From Xanthoparmelia taractica (lineage: Eukaryota > Ascomycota > Lecanoromycetes > Lecanorales > Parmeliaceae): DNA of 28,789 nt. This document shows, one piece after another, positions 18,671 to 28,662 of this stretch; position 1 is the first letter of the stretch, and each line of letters opens with the position of its first letter. A program made the position numbers and the translations under genes. The stretch is from contig JANQBS010000395.1 in assembly GCA_033085395.1 (NCBI GenBank), positions 1 to 28,789 of the forward strand, read 5' to 3'. Under the pieces are notes generated by a model. The model made no database searches. It was not told where the DNA came from and was given only the letters and a program-made list of their open reading frames with translations.

Positions 18671-20941
18671 CTACCCTACGACTTGCCAACCAACACCGCT
18701 ATACCCGATGACCTGCGTGAAGACTTCGTTCCTATTTGTCACATTACCTGCAGTAAAAGACTGGCTATGCTTATCAGTAAAAAGGATATCTTGACCAGAG
18801 CCAATTCTGACAATGCGATTGACCTGTTAAGAAAAAGTCTGCAGTTAGTGGAAGGACATCAATTGGATGGTGCAATATAAAATTGTTATTGCGGACCTTT
18901 TCCACACGGTACATGTTGTCATATTTCATCTCCCACTGACCCCTGGAGCCCACGGCTGATTCAAACCGAACACCAGTTGAGGTCACGAGTACGTTGCCAG
19001 AGTGCTTTCCGCTTATGCATTTATACGATCCGTGTACCGAGACTTTTGGAGAGTCATTGGTGGGGGTAGCCCCTGGGTCGACCTCATCGACAGCCGTCGG
19101 TGAGCGGTCTTGGCCTGGCGGATATTTGCTAGTCGCCTGAAGCCCGGAAATTGAGAGTCCATTGCTTTGCTGGGTGGTTACTTTTGCTTCCAGATCCACA
19201 GATTTCTCATGATGAACGCGGGGCTTCTCTTGACGGGCACCCTCTATCTGGAGACGTGCAATAGCCCACTCGGCTACAATGAACATACGCAAGTCAGCTA
19301 TTGTTATAGTCTCGTAGAGATAGAGCGCTTGAAGTGGGCAAGGTCACCATGGTTTGGGATGTTCCAGAAGAGCCACTTCGTAGGGGAAGCCAGCAGCCTG
19401 TAGTCCGGATATCGACTTCCGATGGGGAACAATCCAAAAAACACTAGGCCTGCGTTCAGAGTGATAGATTTTACTAACAGCCAGCTGGGCGTCAAGCAGA
19501 ACGCCAAGCAGGCAATTGCAAAAAGACTGAGTGTGTATGCGGTCTGGCGTGGCTGGCGCCATTCATAGAAACTATGGGAATCGATAAGCAATTTATTCCA
19601 AGTGCTCGAGCGCGTAAGGCATCTAGAAACGATGGAGAAAACGTACTTTAGCACCACCTCTAGGAAATTGGCCGCGTCTCCCAGTTGCAATAGCATCCAG
19701 GCACCCATGTCCTCGACCAGAGGCTCGATCCATCCGTGTTCGCCCCGCTTTTCGATTTGCTCAATTAGAGTAAGGGCGGTCACCATAGAGTCTTCCGTAC
19801 GAATGACGTCTTCACGAAGCCTTCCAACTGTTGGTATGCGGAGTCGCCGCCGCAAGACTTGAGCGATTATTGCAAGAAGCTGAATCTTTGTAAGCAGTTC
19901 TCGCTTCAATACCAGAATGACTCCATGATGATTGTGAGTTGCTCACAATGGCTGAAGCGACACAATTGATTGCCCATAGTAGCAGAAAGATGATGAGATA
20001 GGTCAAGGTCTCATTCGGGTTATCCCACCGGTAGATGCGTCGTATGTGCATGATCAGCTCTTGCCATGGTGAAGAGGCAACTAGGACCCTCTCAATACTT
20101 GCACTCATTGTTTCTTGCGATGCAGTAGGTGGTTCAGCAAAAGAGCCAATGTACTGGCCACCATACTTCTCAGCATAAAGAAGAGCCAGCTGGAATATCG
20201 GAAAGACTGATCAGCAAGCATATCATCGGGAGGACCAGCATGTCGTATTGAACGCACATGACTACCATAAGCCTTCCAATCCATCTTATGCTGCCCAGAC
20301 CCACCCTTGGCAACGAAATCTGCTCTTTCCCTGTATTGAACTGGTCTCCGTTCGAGTTGTCTGATCTTTAGGACATGGCGATCCATGGTCCATCTTACAA
20401 ACATATCTTGCCTTGCCCTTTTTAGCACTTCCAGGTCCTGGTTGGCCGACGCTCGCTCTTCCTCCGTCTGAGCCGATGTCACATGATCCTGAGCCAAAAT
20501 CAGCTCCACATCATGTGCATGAGAAATTTCTGCAGTGGAAAGATTCTCTGCGATTGTTTTGTTAGTCTTTCTCTGAGCTTTGACTTTGATGGTCTGGACA
20601 GGCTGGTGGACAAAATCTTTGAGTCCATGGATACCCTCTTCCGGAGGATGATTATCCAAACGATATGGCATTTCGGTTGGATTTGGTGATGGTGCAAGAG
20701 TCACACCACCCGCCGGCTCGGTGACTATGATGCTACCCTTGTCAATATGTAGGATCTCCTTTGCTTTTTCTTTCAGTCGAGCTCTCTTTGACACATGCTC
20801 AATCAAAGTAGGATTAGCTTGGCTAGAGGCATCGGTGGTATGCAGAATGCGATGGTTGTCATCAACATCTCCTGGGTCAGATTCTACTGCGGCTCTATCG
20901 AGGGTAGAGTCCATGAGCGTGGTGATTGATGGACCGCTCAA
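18671..20941 (-). CDS. DUF3292 family membrane protein
   Basis: An intact 636-residue protein in six exons: 20941-20258, 20189-19947, 19879-19647, 19571-19348, 19273-18824 and 18747-18671. The introns of 68, 67, 75, 74 and 76 bp all have GT-AG borders and the phases agree. The N-terminal part is charged (ARLKEKAKEIL, RTIK-type linker, then ARQDMFVRWTMDRHVLKIRQLERRP). Next come YGGQYIG, ERVLVASSPWQEL and RRIYRWDNPNETLTY. One hydrophobic segment lies at about residues 291-325. FYEWRQPRQT follows (about 388), then a second hydrophobic region (about 399-435) ending in FFGLFPIGSRYPDYRLLASPTKWLFWNIP. The C-terminal part (GNVLVTSTGVRFESA ... IGYSGVGWQVVG) looks like a small beta-rich, GRAM/PH-like module. 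These blocks match the fungal DUF3292 pattern as I know it. Its role is unknown, and it probably sits in an internal membrane. It is the best preserved long gene here. Confidence 0.88.
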
Positions 20942-21267
20942 TATACTTTAAGATGTGGATCTGGAATGAGAATAAGATGGTGCGGTTACTACAATTTGCA
21001 AAAGAAAAAACAGCCAAATATCGAGCGTGCGTAGTTGATGGGACGTCATTGCCAGGTGGCAGGTGATACTGTTGTATTATTGGTGTACTCGTACTCGTAC
21101 TTTGCTATCTAATGCCCGATGCCCGATGCCCTGCAGCCCAAGCTTGGCGCTTGAGTGACGTAATTGATGCCACATTATTAATCACCCAGTGTCATCACGA
21201 CCAACGCTTTGAAGAAGTAGAAGAAGATGGAATACCATATACTTACAGAATCTACAACACAACTTTG
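20942..21267. other. Promoter side of the DUF3292 gene and 3' side of the F-box gene
   Basis: No gene is seen in these 326 bp. A short tandem repeat with unit ATGCCCG lies at 21112-21132. A short ORF on the plus strand (21112-21324) runs into the F-box tail and is taken as chance. Confidence 0.55.
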
Positions 21268-21538
21268 CTACCAAATCCTTACTCCTTCGCACCAAGAGGT
21301 CTGAGAGGTATTGTCTTCCAATGAGACAGATTTGAGCTTCAACTCGCATGGGCCTCGTCGCTCGAGGTAAGATCTAATCAGCTCTAGAAATCCTTCATCA
21401 GTCCACTCGCATGTCCCAAATATATCGAGGTCATCTGTGAAGCATATTTTTTCCAATTCGAAGGTAGAAGGTCACCAATGGCAATTTTGGCATCGTAATC
21501 CCAACCTAACAACATGATAAATGCTATCACACAGTCTT
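21268..21538 (-). pseudogene. Out-of-frame C-terminal tail of the F-box protein
   Basis: Beyond the stop of the main F-box ORF, related sequence continues in other frames. AAFKKLKDCVIAFIMLLGWD ... GDLLPSN is readable from about 21,555 to 21,460, and EKICFTDDLDIFGTCEWTDE to 21,268. Tails of this kind (LLGWD, a D-LP segment, then CFTDDL and a W-x-D segment) are typical of fungal F-box proteins. Single missing bases near 21,557 and near 21,455 explain both frame changes. No GT-AG intron of workable length joins the frames. The tail is either truly lost or the sequence has two single-base errors. Confidence 0.6.
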
Positions 21539-22624
21539 TCAGCTTCTTGAATGCTGCAAGGATTGCACCTTATGATTCATGCCTTGCAAGCCTCCGAGGG
21601 CCACGTCGGACTGAAGAGAGCTGAATCGTACAGAAAGGACCAGCCTCTCCAGAGACTCCTTGACGTGAGCCAAGAACTCGTCGAGTCTGTTGCAGTCGTA
21701 ATAATCTAGATGCGTCCGCCCTGGTCGGCCTCCTGAATCGATGTCGAAATGGTAGTGATATTCCAATGATCTCAAACGAGGGGTGGCCATGAGCAAGTGC
21801 CCGAGGTTCTCCTCCAAAAGCTGGGAGTGGCTGAGGACAAGTGATGTGAGAAGCGATTTGGGAATCTCGTCCTGTGGCCAAGTAATAGCTAGAGGGGGCA
21901 GTGATATGTTGAGAGTACGTAACGATCCCATGTAAAATAATGGGAGGACTTGATTAAGATGAACAAAATGGTATGCGACATCAAGGTCCTGAACGATATC
22001 ATTACTGTACGTCACAGACTCTAGAGCTGGAAAGAGCTGCTTGGGAGTTGATCCACTGTTGCTGCTGATGGTATCACCTATAAAGGGAGTGTCGCGTTGG
22101 AAATCGCTCCCAAGGGTAAGGCGTTTAAGACTTGGGAGCTGGGACAGTAACACAGCAACAAATATATCCACTTCGCCCCTTCTTAGCTCTTGTAGCCACA
22201 GGTCTTTCGATGTAAGACACGACCCAAGACTTGATTCCTCAATTACATTCATCTCCTTGCTTGAAAAGCTAGACTGCGACTCTGTATCGTATATGCTAGT
22301 TGAGGATCCTGCTGGTAAGTAGGATCGTGGTCTATAAGGACAGGTCTTCCAAGCAGTTCTTGGCTTGATCCCGCCCAAGTCCAAGTCCTCGATGAACATG
22401 GCTAGACGTGGGCGGCTCATGACGGTACGCACGAGCAGGTGGATTGGAGGCTGCTGAGGTGTATCTTTCTGCCATTTCCACCTTATCTCGCGATACAAGA
22501 TCGGCTCGATGGCTGTTCGTAAATGCGTCGAGGTTCTTGATAAAATCGAGAGCTCCTTCTTGGTCAGATAAAGGAGTAGTAGAGACTGGAACAATTCCAG
22601 AGGCAGGTCGCTGAATCTATCCAT
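21539..22624 (-). CDS. F-box protein with leucine-rich-like region, C-terminus truncated by frameshift
   Basis: A 361-residue single-exon ORF. Residues 3-47 form an F-box (FSDLPLELFQSLLLLYL, then LSRTSTHLRTAIEPILYREI), which would bind Skp1 and place the protein in an SCF ubiquitin ligase. The rest has LRR-like spacing (LPSLKRLTLG, LFPALESVTY, MGSLRTLNISLPPL, LTSLVLSHSQLLEENLGHLLMATPRLRSLEYHYHF), the usual substrate-binding half in fungal F-box proteins. The ORF ends in HSRS, where the family normally continues for about 90 more residues. Those residues are present but out of frame at 21268-21538. The start at 22,624 agrees with the F-box beginning at residue 3. The substrate is unknown. Confidence 0.8.
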   Translation of the reverse strand: MDRFSDLPLELFQSLLLLYLTKKELSILSRTSTHLRTAIEPILYREIRWKWQKDTPQQPPIHLLVRTVMSRPRLAMFIEDLDLGGIKPRTAWKTCPYRPRSYLPAGSSTSIYDTESQSSFSSKEMNVIEESSLGSCLTSKDLWLQELRRGEVDIFVAVLLSQLPSLKRLTLGSDFQRDTPFIGDTISSNSGSTPKQLFPALESVTYSNDIVQDLDVAYHFVHLNQVLPLFYMGSLRTLNISLPPLAITWPQDEIPKSLLTSLVLSHSQLLEENLGHLLMATPRLRSLEYHYHFDIDSGGRPGRTHLDYYDCNRLDEFLAHVKESLERLVLSVRFSSLQSDVALGGLQGMNHKVQSLQHSRS

Positions 22625-22967
22625 CTGGTCAAGACTGCAACGTCATTTATGATAGAACGTGTCTGTCACGGATTTGGCTTGCGTAGCTGGGTTTTGTCTA
22701 TAAGAGTGTCACGGATCAATGATCCAGCATGATCCGGAGAAGCATGGACTAGCCTAATTATGCCTTAGCGCGCCTTTCTCCGCACATATCTCGCTGTTCC
22801 ATAGATTCTTCAACCAACAATTCTTCCACACCACTAGATATTGACCCAGTCACTGTTTTTCCTTACCAGTCCGATGGAGATGACCAACTTATTGTGAGAA
22901 TAACCCGCCTGAAATATGATGGAATTTGATGACGGCTTGATTGTTATTCTATGGAGTTGAGTGCTAC
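22625..22967. other. F-box promoter side with possible solo-LTR fragment
   Basis: No gene is seen. TGTCACGGAT occurs twice, at 22664 and 22707, and the second copy is followed by ATGATCC and TCCGGAGAAG. A similar start (TGTCACGG) and the same TCCGGAGAAG occur at 28,663 and about 28,717. This suggests an LTR fragment, but no target duplication or 3' border was found. Confidence 0.35.
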
Positions 22968-23312
22968 TTATGGTCCATGCCAAGCCATAATAGGGCTGAG
23001 ATGCTGAATTCCAACAAAATATAGCAATTCAACGCCGAGAAGCCTCCACATAGCCTGGTTGATGACAGCCAGTATGTTCTCGTCATCTACCGAATACTCC
23101 TTGCTCTTCTTACTAACCGAGTTAACCAATAATCGTAACATTGCTCGATGTGTTATCTCAAGTTTCCAACATCTCCGCTGAGACGTATTAGGAAGTGCTG
23201 GTGGAGGAGGGTCCCCGCCTCCTTGCCCCATTCGTTTCGCTACCCAAAGACGGAAGTTGATAGTGATTAAGCTTGCTGTAAGTAGTATCTGCCAGACGTC
23301 CAACAAGTTCAA
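22968..23312 (-). CDS. Small hypothetical protein, doubtful
   Basis: A 114-residue single-exon ORF starts MNLLDVWQILLTASLITINF, giving a possible N-terminal membrane helix. It is followed by a glycine- and proline-rich linker (GQGGGDPPPPALP) and a second half with HRAMLRLLVNSVSKKSKEY. I recognise no family. It lies between the F-box gene and the hydrolase, with no visible operon-like or paired arrangement. It may be a real short gene, an exon of a decayed gene, or chance. Confidence 0.3.
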   Translation of the reverse strand: MNLLDVWQILLTASLITINFRLWVAKRMGQGGGDPPPPALPNTSQRRCWKLEITHRAMLRLLVNSVSKKSKEYSVDDENILAVINQAMWRLLGVELLYFVGIQHLSPIMAWHGP

Positions 23313-24401
23313 TTATGCTAATGTCTGTGGTGCTAATGGTGTTTGTGCTCCGTCTTCATAGGCTGAAGCGTTGGCAAGAAGACTCCGCCCTGCAAGCTTC
23401 TACTCTAAATATCACCATAGCTCCATCGCAAGGTAGGCGTTAGGTAGGCGTTTGTTGCGCGAAATGTCACAAACACGCTACACTCACAAGTCCGATAGAG
23501 TCATCTACTGCTCTATCAGTATAGTTTTTCGATTTCGAGAATCGCAAGAGTTACGTCATCAAGCCTCGTTTAAGCAAACCAGTAAATCAGCTTCAGATCG
23601 GGGCGATTGCAACCATGTAGTGCGGTACCTTACCCAATACGGACTTCTTGAGTGCAATCTTCCTCACACCCTTCACATCAAGTGCTTATGCTTTTGGTCT
23701 CAATGGAGACATATTCTCCGACGCTTTCCCCTATCGACAAGGTAAATGACTTGCGGGACGCCAGAAAAAGCCCCATTCTCTAAATAAAATCGCCCCCATC
23801 TTTCATATCGGGTTTCGCGTGCTTTTTAGCGTCTTTGTAGCATCTGTACCATCCCTTTTGGCATCAATGTGCCGCATCGGCCGTTTCTCCGTTCCAAAAC
23901 CGGCATCTTGTCAATATGATGGGTATTCTTCGCTTTGCACATTCTAGATGTTCAGCACACCCACACATCATCTCGGGCAAATGGCAATACCATAGTATGA
24001 CAGTACCAAGGCTGGAGAAGGTTTTCGAGCCCACGATGGGCCTTTGCCACCGCATCAGTTCTTCATGCCGCCGATACATTCATATTTCCAGGCAATATAT
24101 CGATTGAATAACATCACGATGATGGTGTGGCGCTCGTTGTGGAAGACATCTCCGCGAATCTCATCGCCTTTGCCCAGTGTCTAGGTCATATCAGACACGA
24201 AGAACTTGATTATCATCCGTTGGTGCCTTCCATGTCATCCAGCCGTTCGTGCAAGCCTCTTCTGCTACTACGTCGTTGGGTTTTGGGTTGGCTATAAGAC
24301 CTATGGCCTTCGCTCAAGAATCAGTTCGTACAACAACAGTCTTGCTTCCTCGAAAACTCAGTTGAGCAACCTTGGATTGGAATTATTCTGCTGCAGTCAG
24401 G
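23313..24401. other. Long intergenic region and hydrolase promoter
   Basis: No recognised gene is present. The short ORFs here (for example 23452-23745 plus, and 23864-24079 minus) show no family features. A small direct repeat, GGTAGGCGTT, lies at about 23,434-23,453. Near the 3' end, TATAAG at 24293-24298 is a possible TATA element about 105 bp before the hydrolase ATG. Confidence 0.5.
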
Positions 24402-25683
24402 ATGTCTCCTTTTTACTCTCTTTCTTTCATCTGGAAGCCTCTCACCACGACTACTCTCATCCTATCCACCCTCCTCACCTTACCCCTCACCTCTGCTAAT
24501 CCAACCTGTACATACCTCCGCATTCCCCTCACCGCCACCGCTTCCAATGAAGTCTTCCCCCTTCCCACGGGCCTCAATTTCAGCAACCCTGCTGCTGTCT
24601 CCGCCTTCGTTCAAACCGTCCTCGGCGACGCCGGAACCGCATTCCCGCTTATCCCAACGACCTTCGCTGGCATCATTGCGGCGCGCTATTGCGAGCCCGA
24701 GGTCACGGTTGCCAATCGCAGCGATGTGGTTCAGGTTTTCATGTCTGGTGTTACGGAGAATAATCTGTATTGGTTTGGATTAGGGTATCCGAACGGATAC
24801 AACGGGGATCAGTACTCGACGGTGGATTATGCATCGAAACAGGGCTACCCAACTCTTGCGATTGATAGAATCGGAGTGGGGAACTCGACCCATCCGGATC
24901 CGATCCTGCAGCAACAGCTCAATCTCGAGGAAGCCGTCTCACACCAGCTCGTCACCATGTTGAAGGCAGGCACAGCGGTACCTGGTGAGTACCAAAATCC
25001 TCTCATCCCTCGCCCCACCTCCCCAAAACCATGACACATCTCGCGCACTCGAAACGTCCAATCTGACACATGACCCACCAGGCAAGAAGTTTAACCGCAT
25101 CATCTACGTCGGCCACTCCTACGGCTCCATCCTCGGTAATGCCCAAGCCACCAACCACCCGGGCGACATCTCGGCCTTCATCCTCACCGGCTACGGCGTC
25201 TCCATCATCCCCGTCGCCCTCGACCTGCCCCAAACGGTCCCCTTCCCCGCCTTCCTCTACTCCCCCCGCTTCGCCGGCTTCGCCCCCGGCTACCTTGTCA
25301 CATCCTCCATGCCCGGTCGGCGCGGCTACCTCTGGGGCAGACCGGGCTCCTACGACGAAAGCATCTTCCAAAAGGACTTTGCGGACGAAGACGTCGTCGG
25401 TTTGGGGGAATTATTAAGCATCGACGCCGGGCTGAAATCCGCTCCCCAATCGACGGCGCCCGTGTACATCATCACGGGGGACAGCGACGACGTCTTCTGC
25501 CTGAACGCGACGTGCGGGACTGGGCCGAACAGTCCGCAGGCGCAGGCTTGCGCGTTGTTCCCCAAGGCGGAGAGGTGCGAGTATTTCATCCCGGTGGGGA
25601 CGGGGCATATGATCAGTCTGCATTATTCGGCGCCGACGAGTTTTCAGAAGTATCATGCCTTTTTGGCGTCGGTGGGATTCTAG
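24402..25683 (+). CDS. Secreted alpha/beta-hydrolase
   Basis: An intact 394-residue protein in two exons, 24402-24984 and 25082-25683, with a 97-bp GT-AG intron (GTGAGT donor, TCTGAC branch-like site). The ATG at 24,402 is chosen because it directly precedes a signal peptide (hydrophobic TLILSTLLTLPLTSA, likely cleavage after about residue 32). Exon 2 opens with the nucleophile elbow GHSYGS (Ser207), and a likely acid lies in ITGDSDD (Asp328-331). His370 in VGTGHMIS completes the expected Ser-Asp-His triad. Four Asn-X-Ser/Thr sites (NFS, NRS, NST, NAT) and paired cysteines in the cap and C-terminal loops fit export. The substrate cannot be read from sequence; an esterase or lipase-like role is the family default. 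Exon 2 is GC-rich and shows no RIP damage. Confidence 0.9.
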
Positions 25684-25788
25684 GGGAGGTTTACCTTGGT
25701 GGAAAGGCATAGGGCTGGGGAAGGAAGGGATGTGGATGCTGGACTTGGAAGGAAGAGGAATTTTTGAAAATGGTAGGAATTGATATCA

Positions 25789-25811
25789 TTATTCATTCAT
25801 TCATTCATTCA
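25789..25811. repeat. ATTC tetranucleotide microsatellite
   Basis: About six units of ATTC lie downstream of the hydrolase stop codon. Confidence 0.9.
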
Positions 25812-26048
25812 CTTTATCTTGTACGTACCAGGCAAGCTGTGCATACGATCAACCAAAGTTTCATCATCCGGTTTGCTATCCAACTCCCCCCCGGCGCTTC
25901 GAGGCACATAGAAGACTCGTTCCTATTGTATACTTCAAACCCGTAAAGAAATCGCGTCTTGCTCATCTAAGAAGTCCAAAATCTGTAGTCCAAGACCTTC
26001 CTTCTATGACAACTAGAGAAATAAACGCTGTATGGACGATGTGAGAGT

Positions 26049-26079
26049 GGAAAGGAAAGGAAAGGAAAGGAAAGGAAAG
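26049..26079. repeat. GGAAA pentanucleotide repeat
   Basis: Six uninterrupted units of GGAAA lie in the 3' flank of the gene island. Confidence 0.92.
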
Positions 26080-26290
26080 TTGATTTTGGACATGATGACG
26101 TGCTTGTCGCTTGACCGATAAGGCGATAAACGGATAGTTCTAGATGTTGCATCACCCCGGTGGGTCGTGCATATCCATGGCCATCCCATCACCCCGATGG
26201 ATATAACGAATATTCATCGAGAGGATACTTCCTAGTAGTGCCGTCACGCCCATCTCATAAGCAAATATTTATCAATCACTTATATCTTTT

Positions 26291-27548
26291 CATAAATATC
26301 TCGCTTTTTTATAGACGCATTACTAAATTCATAAAGAAATAGTCTAGTATATTATCGTCCTACGCCGTCGTTAATATTGATTAACGTCTTTTAAGACTAT
26401 ATAATAATACTAATAATAAGTTAATTAATCTCGTTATATATACGTTATTTATAAGCGATATTAAAGAGTAAAGACCTCTTTTTCCTATTTTTTATATTAT
26501 TTATATAAAGATTTTTTAAATATAAAAATCTTTCTTTATACTTATTATTTAACTATATATATTATATTTAATTCTATACTTTTATATTTTATATTTAATT
26601 AATCTTTTTTCTATTAAGATATTAGACTCTATATTATCTTTTTAAATTAAGAATAAGATTTTTATATTATTCTCTCTTGCTTAGATAAACTTATTTAACG
26701 TTAAAATATATTAAATAATCGTAAGATCGAGACACAATAGAGTTTTTTTTAAATTAATAATCACCCAGGAATATCAAAATCCCATTAATATATTATTATT
26801 TATTTCGCAATCGTAATATATTTAAATAGTCTAAGAGTAATTTAAAAAGTTAATTAAATAGTACTCTATAAGATAAATAGTTATAAAATTTATTATCTTC
26901 TTTAATTAATCTTACGCGCTTTATTCGTATCAATATCTTTTTATATTACTTTTTTATTCTTTTCTAATTCAAATCATATCACGTATAATTTTAGATCTTA
27001 ATTATTAACTCTTAAATAGTCGAAGAGAATAATTACTTTGAGATATATTATTTTAAATAATATTAATAGAGCTTAATTTTAATTTAAATTCGAAGAGTTA
27101 TTATATTAAGAAAGAACGATTAATTCTTTAATCTTAAAAAGCTTATTCTATTGCCACGCATTATAAGAGAGAGCTCTATCTTAAATTAGATACTATTCAC
27201 TATACTTCTTATTAACTTTTTTAATAAATAAAATTAATCGAGATAATAACACGTATATTTAATAGCGATATTAATTAATCTCTTCTCGAATATTCTTATT
27301 TCGCTTATATCAAACACTCTTAATCTTAAGAATACGTTTTAAACATCGACTTTTTAATTTCTTAGTCTACTTAATAAGAAACTACTCTCGTACGATTTAC
27401 TATTAAGCGTCGATATTAGTATTTCGATCTATTAGATTCTCTTTAATAGTCTTTTTCTTTATCGCTATCTCCTTATTAAATATATAACTCGAGCTCTTTA
27501 TTTCAGACGTATACGTAGCTTAAAATATAAGTTTCGTATACTCACGAT
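26291..27548. other. RIP-mutated AT-rich block, possible DNA-transposon relic
   Basis: CpA is almost absent. On the minus strand, at about 27,060-27,250, one frame reads DRALSYNAW then KELIVLS, stop, YNNSSNLN. This is faintly like the DDE region of Tc1/mariner transposases (QDNAP.H... then W..NSPDLN). The match is weak and the surrounding frame has many stops. No ends were found. A less mutated patch lies at about 26,760-26,790. Confidence 0.4.
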
Positions 27549-27550
27549 TA

Positions 27551-27591
27551 CGGGTCGGAAAGGTGTGGTATCTGTTGAACATAGTCGTTTT
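27551..27591 (+). mobile_element. MITE copy D, left end only
   Basis: This starts CGGGTCGGAAAGGTGTGGTA after TA (27549-27550), continues through the subterminal GTTGAACATAGTCGTTTT shared with the copy at 4443, and then stops matching. The break coincides with the TG border of the neighbouring copia-like LTR, so the rest of this MITE was probably displaced by that insertion and lies beyond the window. Confidence 0.8.
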
Positions 27592-28662
27592 TGTCAAAAT
27601 ATAAGATAGAACACTTTTGTTGTATTGTTCTAAGTGTGCTATAAAGGTAAGTGCGATCTATCTAAGTGAGGTCACGTGACTTGGCGTTTGCCAAGCCTTG
27701 GCATATCACGTAAGTACGTAACTTAACTTTCAATACTCTCCTTCGCACGCTACCGACCCTCTATTTAAAAGACGAGATTCGAAGACCATGGCTCGAACGC
27801 CGAATAGCTATCGTAAAGCTAACATATACATTATGAGAAGCGAACGCAGGGTAGCAGCAGTGAAAAGAACGTGCTTATGTCCGTCCCATGACTCTATATA
27901 AATTTTCCACTTTTTATCAAATAACGGTTTTTGAAAATAAAAATTTCTCGTCCAATTGGTGCACATTAGATTCCCATCGAATTAAGGCCGGAGAATATAT
28001 GTGAGGGTGGCAAGTAATCTAATTGAAATATAAGTCTTCGATGTGTATACGATCGGCTATAAGGCCCGTTGGGAATCGTTTAGAATACTAATACTTGATA
28101 GCAGTGACTAATTGTGATGTATATTAGGGCGATATGCCTTATGGTGTAGATATATGAAATAATAGTGAGGCGCCAGTACTTCCCTAATAGAAGCTCTTCT
28201 ATAGATAAGATCACGACCGACGTTTCAGCTCGATTAGGGATCGAAATAACTCGAATTTATCCTTGCAAAGGCTCTTAATAAGTTTATTAGCTATCTATTT
28301 ATTAATTATATATATTCGAGAACAATAATATCGGCGGTGACTTATTTCCACACGTAGTGATATTGAATATCGATATGCTTGATGCGAGTATAGAATTGAG
28401 GGTTCTTAGCCAGTGTTATGGCACTTTAATTATCGCAGTAGATAATAATCGCTTAGGCGCATTTGGCACTAAGATTAAGTTAATCTAGAAGTCCTCGTAG
28501 CTAGACTACCTTCTTTGTAACCTAAGTTTAATCGATATATTCGATTTTATAAGTCGAAAGAGCGATCGTAGATTAACGCTTCGAAGATTAACTAATAATT
28601 GCACTATTTATATCAAAGATATACCCCGAAGTAAAACGTCGAGTGTCCTAATCTTTCGTCTA
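27592..28662 (-). mobile_element. Ty1/copia element, 3' part on the minus strand, RIP-damaged
   Basis: This is the 3' end of a Ty1/copia retrotransposon reading leftward: RNase H (about 28,220-28,662), then a candidate 3' LTR. The LTR is tentatively 27592-28178: the plus strand begins TGTCAAAATA, and the other border would be TACTGG on the minus strand, preceded by purine-rich TTAGGGAAG. The second LTR is outside the window, so these borders are not proven. The element interrupts a MITE at its left end and is itself interrupted at 28,663. Confidence 0.7.
28222..28662 (-). pseudogene. Ty1/copia RNase H domain, RIP-damaged
   Basis: One minus-strand frame contains DTRRFTSGYIF, then a mutated form of SSKRQSTVALST..EAEY, LRGLLD, IIIYCDN with a stop in place of Gln followed by SAI, LAKNPQFYTRIKHIDIQYHYV (in pieces), and a final segment like KDKFELFRSLIEL. 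This is the standard C-terminal RNase H of copia polyproteins. Stops replace Trp and Gln, as RIP does, but damage is milder than in the Gypsy relics: several CpA codons survive. A one-base shift is needed near the end. Confidence 0.88.

Larger units (their letters stand above)
25684..26290. other. 3' flank of the hydrolase and right border of the gene island
   Basis: No gene is seen. Two simple repeats (25789-25811 and 26049-26079) lie here. A short direct repeat, CATCACCCCG, occurs at about 26,150 and 26,190. Composition falls to AT-rich at about 26,260-26,300. Confidence 0.6.

Noticed and set aside
21570..21881. 103-codon minus-strand ORF in another frame of the F-box gene
   Set aside because: It overlaps the LRR-like part of the F-box ORF in a different frame and has no motif.
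25003..25371. 122-codon minus-strand ORF rich in Gly, Glu, Val and Asp
   Set aside because: It is antisense to the GC-rich second exon of the alpha/beta-hydrolase. Such composition is usual for antisense reading of third-position C codons.
13740..25683. Idea that the gene island is a biosynthetic gene cluster
   Set aside because: No synthase, oxidoreductase, methyltransferase or transporter gene is present. Two regulators plus one hydrolase are not enough to claim a cluster.
26160..26342. 60-codon plus-strand ORF at the right border
   Set aside because: It spans the change to AT-rich DNA and has no family features.
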